Assembly (NCBI GenBank): GCA_008080765.1
Contig: SHMU01000020.1
Location: forward strand, 1 to 35,393
Length of the DNA stretch: 35,393 bases
Direction: 5' to 3'
DNA from: Promethearchaeota archaeon
GTDB lineage: Archaea > Asgardarchaeota > Lokiarchaeia > Sigyniarchaeales > SOKP01
In this document: positions 26,201 to 33,834 of the stretch, in pieces
How the letters are laid out: the number at the start of each line of letters is the position of its first letter
Position numbering within the stretch: the first letter of the stretch is position 1
The notes under the pieces: generated by a model
What the model saw: the letters and a program-made list of their open reading frames with translations, nothing else
What the model was told of the DNA's origin: nothing
Database searches by the model: none
Made by a program: the position numbers and the translations under genes

Positions 26201-28574
26201 CATCATTGGAGAATTCATTGATGAGCTAATTGAAAAAAATAGAAAGAAAGTAATTTGGGGTAAAGATTGTGAAATATTAGACTTCAATGATTTACAATTA
26301 TATTCAACTGATTTCAATAAAATCTATAAAAAAACTGTAGATCGTGTAAGCCGTCATAAAGCACCTGAATATTTTTATCGAATCAAATTCACAAACGGTA
26401 GAATTATTTCAGTAACCCCGGAGCATCCAATCTTTGTTTTTAGGAATGGCAAGATAAAATGTATAAATGCAGAAGATATACATATCAATGATTTTATTCC
26501 TATCCCAAAATATCTACCTAATTCTAGCAGACCAATCGACTTAGAAGAGAATATTTCTGTGTCCCCTCCAAATGCTAAAGAATTATTTTTTCCAAACCAA
26601 ATAAATCCCAATTTAAGTAGAATTTTAGGGTACCTCGTTTCTGAAGGCCATAGTTATAAGGGATCTGGTGCAGAAGTTGAATTTTCAAATATGGATAGCA
26701 TTTTACTAAATGATTTTGAAAAATTAATGGGAGATGTTTTTGATATTTATCCCTCATATAACCAGAGTAATAATGGTTTAATTACCTTAAGGTATAATTC
26801 GATTGAGTTGTATAAATGGATGAAAAATAATTTTCCAGAAATTATGACTCTTTCAATATATAAGAGAATTCCTTCTAAGATTTTAGCAGGGAGTTCAGAA
26901 ATTGGTCAAGAATTTTTAAAAAGTGCTTTTAAGGGAGATGGAAGTGTTGAATCTTCTTCAATATGTTATAACACTTCTTCAAAAGGATTAAGTAGAGATT
27001 ACCAGGACTTGTTGTTAAAGCTTGGAATTCACTCAAGGATAGTAAGGGATAAACTTAGTGATTCTTACAAGGTTTGTATTCGAGGGCAATCATTAGGATT
27101 ATTCTATGAAAAAATCGTTGAAAATGATGATCATCATAAAGAGAGAATAAAAGAACTACTAAATTCAGAAAAAGTTAGAGCTCATCATCATGATATATTT
27201 CCCACTTCAGTTACCAATATGATCATTAAACTTAAGAAAAATCTAGCTATATCTAATGATGGATATTTCAATCAACATATTGACAATAATTATGGAATTA
27301 CTAGAAATATACTCCAAAAAGAACTTAAATTAATTAGTGAAAAATTTTTTGGGATTGAAAGCCTACTCAAGCATAAAATAGAATTAGATATAAGAGAGAT
27401 AAGAGAAAAAACAGGTTATTCACAATCTTTTATCGCTCAAATTTCGGGATTAAAAAGAAGAAATATTGATTATTACGAAAGAGGAGGGTATAGTTTTGAA
27501 AAAAGGAATAATATTAAGCACAAAGTTTTTTATAGTCTGAGAAACAAAATTAAAGAAATTAAAAGACAACTTAATTATTTATTTTTCCTCTTAGATGCCG
27601 ATATTTGCTGGGACAGAATCGAGACTATTAAAAAAGTTAAAAATGAGGGAAAAAATTATTCTCCATGGGTTTATGATATAACCATAGAACCTAATCATAC
27701 CTTCATAAGCCAAGGAGTCATATTACATAATACGATTAGTATCGCAAAGGCGGGCATTGTAGCGACTCTGAAAGCAGAAACAGCGGTGATTGCTGCCGCA
27801 AACCCCCATTCAGGAAGATATGATATCTATAAAACCCCTACCCAAAATATTCGACTTCCTCCCTCTTTATTATCACGGTTTGATCTTATCTTTGTCGTTA
27901 TTGACAGACCTAACAAAGCAGATGATGCACAGATGGCAGAATATATCTTGCAAACTGCTATGGCAAGTGCAGAGAGTGATTCAAGTGAAGAAGAAGAGGA
28001 AAAAGCAGTTGCTCCTATTTCCCATGAGTTGATGAAGAAATATATTAAATATAGTAAAAGAAACACTAAACCGGTCCTAACAAAAGATGCAAAAGAACGG
28101 ATAAAAGAGTTTTACTTAGAGTTGCGAGGAGAATATGAAAGTGAAGATGCAATAGTTTCAATCTTGGCTCGAAATTTGGATGGTTTAGTACGATTAAGCG
28201 AAGCATATGCCAAAATGGCCCTGAGAGAAAAGGTTCTGAAGGAGGATGTAGAGGAAATAATTAAATTATTTAAGCGTTATTTGAAGGATACTGGTTATGA
28301 TGAGACTACAGGAAAGATAGATATGGATAGAATCTTTGTGGGCGAGTCTCGAAGCAAGCTCAACAAACTTGACACATTAATGACCAGACTGAAGGAGATT
28401 TTTGAAGAAAACAAATGGAAAATGCTGGAAATCAAAAGCGTTATACAAATCCTAGAGCTAGAAGAAAACCTAGATCGAGAGTTTATTAAGAATGCAATTG
28501 ATGAGCTAATAAAGGAAGGTACTCTTTATAGCCCAAAAATTGGACATATTAAATTCACTAAAAAACAAATTTAA
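23265..28574 (+). CDS. mcm: MCM replicative helicase precursor with two inteins
   Basis: A 1769-residue precursor that would splice to about 711 residues, the normal size for archaeal MCM. The N-terminal domain carries a zinc site of C151-x2-C154 and C173-x4-C178. The Walker A motif GDPGTGK (347-353) is cut by intein 1 and resumes with SEILKDTVEKSPRGLYTSGKG. Walker B is AIDEFDKM, followed by HEAMEQQ, intein 2, then TISIAKAGIVATL. Sensor 1 is AAANP, and the arginine finger region is PPSLLSRFDL. The C-terminal 100 residues look like a winged helix. MCM unwinds DNA at the replication fork with GINS. Both inteins interrupt the ATPase core, so the protein cannot work until both are removed. Confidence 0.96.
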   Translation: MTTPISSPSTPINPVQRFEDFYRLYEETPGEYKYQDKIKDIDAKGGYTLNVLYEDLLAFDPTIADKLKNDPETYLEDAVKAFKNILKFQSGTKLPHEHYFVRIFTKDEKTTLGVPIRGLRSKNIDKFVWLKGITIRSSAVRPKLKTATFECLVCGATFEIIQLTSSVKWPRMCTNKACKAKAKSDFRLITKMSEFVDWQSISIQEIPEDLPPGRMPRSVQAILKHDLVDSVKPGDRVNLMGVFKSVLATSIRNQNSTLFKTFIEVNYIDPEEKSEQDVDLTKEEKEEIVKLAKEPMIQKKIARSIAPTIYGRDDLKMACALSLFGGTKKKKPGGGYKRGDIHILFVGDPGTGKSVHGSEEIYVGKADKKITNWRISKIGKFIDNIIEKNKKDVKYKGDSEILKLIEKDFYTYSINTQTLKTQKSKIREVSRHNSDYLVQIETKSGRMVLATPNHSFTTIDNGKLEVLEASELIEGVYLPIARNLELPEVNKELDLSLFLNQFELVHSNAIMNNISSSQSLEINLTNTDLDTNITKGTIKSYIENPLINFERECIRLKYDTSWIPRKVDFNESFGRIVGFFLAEGDVIKNSIRITNFESHILDLIENDFFSLFKRVSRCDEDNTIQFHNASLAAIFKNLFGTGAENKRLPESFFFTPESFRQKLLSAYFTGDAYIKKEGLYISALSKSKLLSHAISDLLASVGIFATIRKKIITSREYKGKLFYEMILTDEEVIKFYKKIGFLNPNKQKKLLKNIKKYAAKSRYHIKDIIPNFGDILRKITDDLGLKGRGNSRQRNFLAELRGKTRRQQAGRIYLKKKTSFMEDLYDERNKKPGPDFERLKTLTHSDIFWDKIERIEIFKKKTNVYDIGTDDGHFILAKGNLIVHNSEILKDTVEKSPRGLYTSGKGSTAVGLTAAVIKDADTGQMNLEAGAMVLANGGIAAIDEFDKMDSADRSALHEAMEQQSYHYNTEILTSNGKRIIIGEFIDELIEKNRKKVIWGKDCEILDFNDLQLYSTDFNKIYKKTVDRVSRHKAPEYFYRIKFTNGRIISVTPEHPIFVFRNGKIKCINAEDIHINDFIPIPKYLPNSSRPIDLEENISVSPPNAKELFFPNQINPNLSRILGYLVSEGHSYKGSGAEVEFSNMDSILLNDFEKLMGDVFDIYPSYNQSNNGLITLRYNSIELYKWMKNNFPEIMTLSIYKRIPSKILAGSSEIGQEFLKSAFKGDGSVESSSICYNTSSKGLSRDYQDLLLKLGIHSRIVRDKLSDSYKVCIRGQSLGLFYEKIVENDDHHKERIKELLNSEKVRAHHHDIFPTSVTNMIIKLKKNLAISNDGYFNQHIDNNYGITRNILQKELKLISEKFFGIESLLKHKIELDIREIREKTGYSQSFIAQISGLKRRNIDYYERGGYSFEKRNNIKHKVFYSLRNKIKEIKRQLNYLFFLLDADICWDRIETIKKVKNEGKNYSPWVYDITIEPNHTFISQGVILHNTISIAKAGIVATLKAETAVIAAANPHSGRYDIYKTPTQNIRLPPSLLSRFDLIFVVIDRPNKADDAQMAEYILQTAMASAESDSSEEEEEKAVAPISHELMKKYIKYSKRNTKPVLTKDAKERIKEFYLELRGEYESEDAIVSILARNLDGLVRLSEAYAKMALREKVLKEDVEEIIKLFKRYLKDTGYDETTGKIDMDRIFVGESRSKLNKLDTLMTRLKEIFEENKWKMLEIKSVIQILELEENLDREFIKNAIDELIKEGTLYSPKIGHIKFTKKQI
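24324..25919 (+). mobile_element. MCM intein 1 (Walker A site), LAGLIDADG type
   Basis: A 532-residue intein (precursor residues 354-885) inserted between K353 and the serine of the Walker A GKS. It begins with Ser (SVHGSEEIYV), not Cys, and ends in LIVHN before the +1 Ser. Block B is TPNHSF and block F is YDIGTDDGHFILAKG. The homing endonuclease has two LAGLIDADG motifs, IVGFFLAEGDV and LLSAYFTGDAY, with their acidic residues present, so it may be active. Removing it restores GDPGTGKSEIL. Confidence 0.93.
26154..27731 (+). mobile_element. MCM intein 2 (after Walker B), LAGLIDADG type
   Basis: A 526-residue intein (precursor residues 964-1489) between MEQQ and TISIAKAG. It begins with Ser (SYHYNTEILTSNG) and ends in VILHN before the +1 Thr. 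Block B is TPEHPIF and block F is VYDITIEPNHTFISQG. The LAGLIDADG motifs are ILGYLVSEGHS and FLKSAFKGDGS. A helix-turn-helix-like segment (IREKTGYSQSFIAQISGLKRR) lies after the endonuclease and may help DNA recognition. Removing it restores MEQQTISIAKAG. Confidence 0.93.
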
Positions 28575-28590
28575 TTTTCTCCTCTTTTCT
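28575..28590 (+). terminator. Pyrimidine-rich terminator after mcm
   Basis: The 16 bases directly after the mcm stop codon are all T or C, ten of them T. Archaeal RNA polymerase terminates at such T-rich tracts without a hairpin. Confidence 0.45.
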
Positions 28591-28696
28591 GATATTTTAT
28601 ACGATTATCTCTTGCTGCTAACATTTATTCCTCTCTTTTTTCATTTATGAGATATAATGATTAACATAAAATAACAATAAATATTATAAACTTAAG

Positions 28697-29266
28697 ATGT
28701 CAATAGTTATCGCGAATCTGCAAGAAGCCTTAAAAGGAGAAAGTAATGCAAAACGCAAATATGAATTATACGCCGAGAAAGCAGAGCAAGAAAATCTTTC
28801 CCAAATAGCCCATCTATTTAGGGCAGTTGCCTTCGCAGAAGGGATCCATATCAAGAATCATAAAAGAGCTTTATCTGTTCTAAAGGGCTCAAACGTGAGT
28901 CTAAACGATTTTGTCAGCATTGAAGAGAAGAAGTTGCAGGAACACATTGGAAGTACCCTAGAGAACTTGAAAGATGCCATAGAGGGGGAAACTTATGAAA
29001 CAAAAAAAATGTACAAGAAATTTCAAAGGAATGCCGCTTCTGAAGGAGAAAATGTGGCTGAATTATCTTTTTCATTAGCACGGGATGCCGAAAAGATTCA
29101 TGCAGATCTTTTTACAGACTATTATAAAAACCTTAAAAAAGGTAAGGAAATCGTATCAAAAAAGATTTATGTATGCCAGATTTGCGGAAATGTGGAATCT
29201 AATTCCCCTCCCGAACTATGTCCCGTTTGCGATCACGAAAAATCGTTCTTTAAGGAAATTCAATGA
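28697..29266 (+). CDS. Rubrerythrin
   Basis: A 189-residue rubrerythrin, which reduces hydrogen peroxide in anaerobes. The ferritin-like diiron domain shows E15, E48-x2-H51, E97 and E132-x2-H135. The C-terminal rubredoxin-like iron site is C160-x2-C163 and C175-x2-C178 (VCQICG, LCPVCD). The length is normal. It stands alone with its own AT-rich promoter region and is convergent with the kinase-like gene. An anaerobic or microaerobic lifestyle is implied. Confidence 0.95.
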   Translation: MSIVIANLQEALKGESNAKRKYELYAEKAEQENLSQIAHLFRAVAFAEGIHIKNHKRALSVLKGSNVSLNDFVSIEEKKLQEHIGSTLENLKDAIEGETYETKKMYKKFQRNAASEGENVAELSFSLARDAEKIHADLFTDYYKNLKKGKEIVSKKIYVCQICGNVESNSPPELCPVCDHEKSFFKEIQ

Positions 29267-29280
29267 AAAATATTCTTTTT

Positions 29281-30105
29281 TTAGATCCATTTCACGAGTT
29301 CTAATTCTGTGTCCTCTAAGAACCCTATTCTACTCCAGTGATCAATGAGCCGATTCACAAATCGATCAATAGGAAAAAATATTAATTCACTATCCATCTC
29401 TAATCCCCTCATCTTCCTTATGAATTGGGCTAATTCCCGTTTTTTTCCATTTAAATTCAATTTGATTATCTCCTTTTCCTTTTCATATCCTCTTCTCACT
29501 TCCTTATCAAGGAGATCTATATCTTTTTCTTCTAAATAATCGTTAATACCCAGATATTTTTTGTGAGTATTTTCAAAGGAACGACCAAAATCAATTCTTA
29601 CAATTATTTCTTTATTTTTTACAATAAAATGGCGGTCAAATACATCATAAAGGGAAAGGAGTTCATGGAGATAAAATTGCCTTCCCAACGCAAATTTATA
29701 TTCATCAATATCATAATTTGTTATGTCCTTGCCCTCTACAAACCTCGTGAAAAGATAGGGCACTTCGGACGTTTTAAACGTGCCTTTCTTGATATAAATG
29801 CCTGTGAGGTAAGAAGAAGCACATAATTCGGGATCAAAATAATAATGGGTTAAATGAAGCCCTAATAGCTCAGAAAAATAATATTCTCTGACATATTTAA
29901 AAAAATAGAGCGGTTCATCATCAGAGGTATGTACTTCGCATTTTTTGTGATAACTCCAAGAGCAATCAACTTTAATTTGATCATCAAAAGAAGGGTCCAA
30001 CCTCTTTATCATATGCTCAATCTGAATTACAGAAAATTCCTCCAATTCATACCAATTAAAAAGCTCACTAAAAAGGATCAAATTTTGCTTATTCATTTTT
30101 TTCAA
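29281..30105 (-). CDS. PI3/4-kinase-like (HipA/PIKK-fold) putative kinase
   Basis: A 274-residue protein not clearly assigned to a family. Its core resembles a kinase fold: K70 in LYFFKYV could be the ATP lysine, E79 in FSELLG the helix-C glutamate, and VPYLFTRFVEG the hinge. The segment YDVFDRHFIV is followed by I171-D172-F173-G174, matching the DRH...IDFG order of PI3/PI4 kinases and HipA-like kinases. The Asn usually found after DRH is missing (DRHFIV), so activity is uncertain. The start is TTG at 30105, or ATG at 30096. It is divergent from a PPP phosphatase about 70 bases away. Function is an inference. Confidence 0.6.
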   Translation of the reverse strand: MKKMNKQNLILFSELFNWYELEEFSVIQIEHMIKRLDPSFDDQIKVDCSWSYHKKCEVHTSDDEPLYFFKYVREYYFSELLGLHLTHYYFDPELCASSYLTGIYIKKGTFKTSEVPYLFTRFVEGKDITNYDIDEYKFALGRQFYLHELLSLYDVFDRHFIVKNKEIIVRIDFGRSFENTHKKYLGINDYLEEKDIDLLDKEVRRGYEKEKEIIKLNLNGKKRELAQFIRKMRGLEMDSELIFFPIDRFVNRLIDHWSRIGFLEDTELELVKWI

Positions 30106-30176
30106 GAAATATTTTAGTGAAATATTACTTTAAGATAATTAAAACATATTGTTTTTCAAAAATAAATAATACCTCG

Positions 30177-31019
30177 ATGCCAACTCGGTTTTTTGATGTA
30201 ATTGAGAACTATTCTGAACAAGAGATTTTAACTCTTATTCAACAAATCGGAACCCTCCTTGATAAGGAAAATAATTTGGTCTATATTCCTAAATCAAGAG
30301 TAATTATTGTAGGAGATCTTCATGGAGATCTCGAAACTTTACACAAAATAATTCAATTATTTTTTCGGGATAATTATCATCAATTATTGTTTTTAGGGGA
30401 TTATGTTGATCGCGGGGCAAAACAAGTTGAAGTAGTGAATGTTTTATTTTATTATAAAAAGCTTATGCCAAATCGAATTCTTCTTTTAAGGGGAAATCAT
30501 GAAGACCCTGTTATTAATAGACAATATGGATTTTATGATGAAGTTCGACTCAAATTTTCTAATCATAAACAAATCTATCGAGCATATAATCGAATCTTTT
30601 CCAAATTACCACTTGCGGCACTTACGTGGAATCGAATCTTCTGTATTCATGGTGGTATTCCTAAAGAGCTAGAAGATATCGCTGCAATTAATAATTTACC
30701 GACTGATGAAGAACATATTGAACATCCCATTACTAAACAATTACTATGGAATGATCCTCATAAAAGAGTAAAAGAGTTTAAATGGAGTAATCGAGGGCCC
30801 GGTGTACAGCGGTTTGGTGAGGATGCATTTTATCAGTTTATAGAAAATAACAAAATCAATTATATAATTCGGTCCCATGAAAAATGGAAGAATGGCTATA
30901 AGAAATATTTTGATGATAAATTGATTTCCATCTTCTCTTCTCGTTCTTATTCCAAGAGAGTTTCTACAGTGGTAGGAACTCTTAATAAAAAAGGAGGAAT
31001 AAATATTTTAGAAATCTAA
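30177..31019 (+). CDS. PPP-family serine/threonine protein phosphatase
   Basis: A 280-residue metal-dependent phosphatase of the eukaryote-type PPP family. All signature motifs are present: GDLHGD (46-51), GDYVDRG (74-80), RGNHE (105-109), LWNDP, HGG (158-160) and RSHE (232-235, in place of the usual RAHQ). It lacks the extra domains of eukaryotic regulatory subtypes. I chose the ATG at 30177. The longer frame from GTG 30117 would leave almost no space for promoters of the two divergent genes. It probably dephosphorylates serine or threonine in proteins. The neighbouring kinase-like gene suggests an opposing pair, though position is the only link. Confidence 0.93.
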   Translation: MPTRFFDVIENYSEQEILTLIQQIGTLLDKENNLVYIPKSRVIIVGDLHGDLETLHKIIQLFFRDNYHQLLFLGDYVDRGAKQVEVVNVLFYYKKLMPNRILLLRGNHEDPVINRQYGFYDEVRLKFSNHKQIYRAYNRIFSKLPLAALTWNRIFCIHGGIPKELEDIAAINNLPTDEEHIEHPITKQLLWNDPHKRVKEFKWSNRGPGVQRFGEDAFYQFIENNKINYIIRSHEKWKNGYKKYFDDKLISIFSSRSYSKRVSTVVGTLNKKGGINILEI

Positions 31020-31042
31020 CGAAAATTTCTAGAAGATCTTGG

Positions 31043-31753
31043 TTAGTTTGAAGGTAAAATCATATCCACCCATAGTCCAATTCCATAAGATGCAATAAAT
31101 GCGATAATGCCTACTATTACCATCTCTATTCCGCTTTTCCAAGGAGACTCCCCCGTTATTTTAACTTTGGCGGCTCCCACAACAAAAAGCATAGTAAATG
31201 AAATCACTGAGGATAAAATAAGGGAAACAATCCCTAAATCAATGAAATAAGGGAATAAACTAATAACTGATCCCATAATAAATGATAAAAATGTTACTAG
31301 TGCGCCGATAGCTGGACTTCCCGGTTCTTCTAATCCTAATTCTGATTTGTTGAGAAAATCAACCCAAGCCCCCTCATCTGCTACAATTTGATCGACGGAT
31401 TTCTCCAAAAGCTCTCCTTTAAAACCCCATTTCTTCATAATCTGTCTTACTTCATCCTTTTCTTCATCAGGAAATAATTTAATTTCCGCCCTTTCACGCT
31501 CTAACTCGTTTTTAATATATTTTGCTTCGCTCTTACTGGAGATATATTCACCAAGACCCATGCTAATCGCACCTGATACCATCGCGGCCACGCCTGTGAG
31601 AATAACTGTGTAATTTCCCTCATTAAGCGTTGCTGCTGCTACACCGACTAATAGGGTAAACACAGAAATAAGCCCATCATTGAATCCCAAAATAAAACTA
31701 CGTATTTTTCCTCCACCTTCAATATGCTCTTCATTCCCTACAAATTCATTCAT
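31043..31753 (-). CDS. VIT1/CCC1-family iron/manganese transporter
   Basis: A 236-residue membrane protein of the VIT1/CCC1 family. Five membrane segments are at about 18-41, 48-68, 147-168, 172-194 and 208-230. The first contains the conserved FNDGL aspartate (D26), and the second ends with SMGLGEYISSKSE. A charged cytoplasmic helical region (76-145, rich in glutamate) matches the metal-binding domain of plant VIT1. It moves Fe(II) or Mn(II) out of the cytoplasm. A Shine-Dalgarno GAGGA precedes the ATG. It follows the aldehyde oxidoreductase gene by 34 bases and is probably cotranscribed. Confidence 0.92.
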   Translation of the reverse strand: MNEFVGNEEHIEGGGKIRSFILGFNDGLISVFTLLVGVAAATLNEGNYTVILTGVAAMVSGAISMGLGEYISSKSEAKYIKNELERERAEIKLFPDEEKDEVRQIMKKWGFKGELLEKSVDQIVADEGAWVDFLNKSELGLEEPGSPAIGALVTFLSFIMGSVISLFPYFIDLGIVSLILSSVISFTMLFVVGAAKVKITGESPWKSGIEMVIVGIIAFIASYGIGLWVDMILPSN

Positions 31754-31787
31754 ATTACATCCTCTTAAGTAGCTTTACTTTTCTTTA

Positions 31788-33638
31788 TTAAAGATTGATA
31801 TTATGTAAATCTAATTCTTTTAATTTATTAAATTTAGGAAATCCTGTTTTTTTAATTTCCCAGCTTCTGAATTCATAGTAATATTTCTTTAATTTTTTAT
31901 AATTTGGTGCTTTACCCCTTACAACTCCTTCATTTTTAGGTCTAAGAAACACTTGAGGTATCTTCTCATCTTTTGGAGTCAATCCCATTTTCAAATTGAA
32001 TAATCGTTTTATAGTAAAAATACGTTCCCCCAGTATTTTGATATCATTCAAGGTAAATTCATATCCACAGAGGGAAGTAAGAATTTCTGCCATATAGGAT
32101 GGGGGGGGATTAAAAAATACGCATGAAACTAAACTTGAATAGAAAGCTCTATAATCTTGAAGGTTTGCAGTATATTTAACTAGTGCTTTAGTATTAGAAT
32201 GAATATTAGTCTTTTTTATCTCGAGCGAAGAAAAATCCATTTCATTTGCCTTTCTTAATGCTTTATAGGCATCGGCTGTAGTATGGCATGCCCCGCGAGG
32301 ACTGAAGAGATATGTTATTGCCATCCCATAACATGCTCTCATATCATGATAAGGAACCTCTAATGAATTAATAGTGGCAATTTCTTCTTCAGAAATGTTA
32401 AAATATTTTCCTACGGCATCTGAACCTTCTGCTAAAAGATCCCCAATTCCTTCTCGAAATGATATTTTTTTAATAAGGGGATAAAGTGCTTTATAATTCC
32501 CCCATTCTAATTCTAACCCGTCAACTTCTTTTTTGGTTATTTTTCCCTCATTATAAAGTTTAAACAATAATGCGATAACGCTACTAGTGCTGATAGTATC
32601 AATACCATACTGATTGCAGAGGTCATTTGCAATTGCAATTGATTCTAAATTATTATTTAAAATCATTGACCCGAATCCAGCAAGAGTCTCATATTCGGGC
32701 CCTTCTACGGATTTAGCATTATATTCATCACTAGCAATATTTATAATTCTTCCACAGGCTATGGGACACCCATAACACGCTTTGCTTTTAATAAATAAGT
32801 TGTTTTTGTAACTCTCCGCCGAAATGTCCATTACATCATCCCATTTTCCTGATGACCAATACTTAATTGGCAAGTCTCCCAAGGCATAAGTATTTAATAC
32901 ACCTGCACTGGTACCATAGATCCTTAGAATCTCCCTGGTGTTTGTATTTAAAATATCCTTTAATATCTTTTTATTCGCTGCTTTAAAACGCTCAGGGTCG
33001 TTTATTAATGGTCTTGAGGCACTTCCTTTTACCACGATCGCTTTAAGGTTTTTAGAACCCATTACAGCACCCATACCAGTACGCCCTGCATTTCTCCCGT
33101 CTGAATTGATCGTGGCAAATTTTACTAGATTTTCTCCGCCTTTTCCTATGCAAATTGTTTTTACTTTTGAATTTTTCTGTCTTTTTTTTAATTCTTTCTG
33201 GGTCTCTCTTACAGGTTTCCCCCAGAGCGTTGTATCTGTTATTATTTCAATCTTAGTATCCTCGATATTAATATAGGTTGGTTCTGCTGCTTTTCCGTCT
33301 AATATAAGTCCATCATATCCTGCCTTTTTTAATTCGGGTCCAAAATATCCCCCGCAGTTAGATTCCCCCCATAAATGAGTATAGGGGGATTTTGCACATA
33401 CTATAAATCTACTTGAGGAGGGTATAGAAGTTCCACATAAAGGACCCGTCATAATCATTAATTGATTGTCTTTTGACAATGGGTCCGTCTCTTTTTTTAT
33501 GTGTTCCACTAAATACCGACACGCATATCCAGCTCCCCCTAAAAATGCCTTAGCATAATCTAAATTAAGATCCTCAATTACATATGTTTCTTTTGTTAAA
33601 TTTATTCGGAGTAATTTCCCAATAAAACCAAATACCAA
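31788..33638 (-). CDS. Aldehyde ferredoxin oxidoreductase (tungsten/molybdopterin)
   Basis: A 616-residue AOR-family enzyme that oxidises aldehydes to acids with ferredoxin, using a tungsten or molybdenum bis-pterin. The [4Fe-4S] ligands are C288-x2-C291-x3-C295 (ACYGCPIACG), and the distant fourth ligand is C506 in SSLVSCVFF. Pterin-contact segments include GGYFGPELKKAGYDG (97-111), GRTGMGAVMGSKNLKA (185-200) and EGPEYETLAGFGS (312-324). The length is normal. The start is TTG with AAGGGA six bases upstream. The aldehyde substrate cannot be told. Confidence 0.95.
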   Translation of the reverse strand: MVFGFIGKLLRINLTKETYVIEDLNLDYAKAFLGGAGYACRYLVEHIKKETDPLSKDNQLMIMTGPLCGTSIPSSSRFIVCAKSPYTHLWGESNCGGYFGPELKKAGYDGLILDGKAAEPTYINIEDTKIEIITDTTLWGKPVRETQKELKKRQKNSKVKTICIGKGGENLVKFATINSDGRNAGRTGMGAVMGSKNLKAIVVKGSASRPLINDPERFKAANKKILKDILNTNTREILRIYGTSAGVLNTYALGDLPIKYWSSGKWDDVMDISAESYKNNLFIKSKACYGCPIACGRIINIASDEYNAKSVEGPEYETLAGFGSMILNNNLESIAIANDLCNQYGIDTISTSSVIALLFKLYNEGKITKKEVDGLELEWGNYKALYPLIKKISFREGIGDLLAEGSDAVGKYFNISEEEIATINSLEVPYHDMRACYGMAITYLFSPRGACHTTADAYKALRKANEMDFSSLEIKKTNIHSNTKALVKYTANLQDYRAFYSSLVSCVFFNPPPSYMAEILTSLCGYEFTLNDIKILGERIFTIKRLFNLKMGLTPKDEKIPQVFLRPKNEGVVRGKAPNYKKLKKYYYEFRSWEIKKTGFPKFNKLKELDLHNINL

Positions 33639-33834
33639 AATAAATCCCTTAAGTTGATGATTAGATAAATTTTGTTAGTTCAATTTACTATATTAATCAT
33701 AATACTAGTTTTTCATTTAATCTTTTGATTTTAAAGATTCATCTTCAGGTTAATTAGAAATATTAAATAGTATAAATCAAATATAAAATTATACAACTTT
33801 TTAATAGATTTAAAATAACACTCCACAATCAAAT
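33639..33834. other. Divergent promoter region of the AOR and MDR genes
   Basis: These 196 AT-rich bases separate two divergent genes. A TATA-like TTTAAAATA at 33809-33817 fits a leaderless MDR transcript starting near the ATG at 33835. No coding frame or repeat is evident. Confidence 0.4.

Noticed and set aside
30117-30176. N-terminal extension of the PPP phosphatase from GTG 30117
   Set aside because: The extra 20 residues match no PPP segment and would leave only 11 bases between divergent genes. The ATG at 30177 is more likely.
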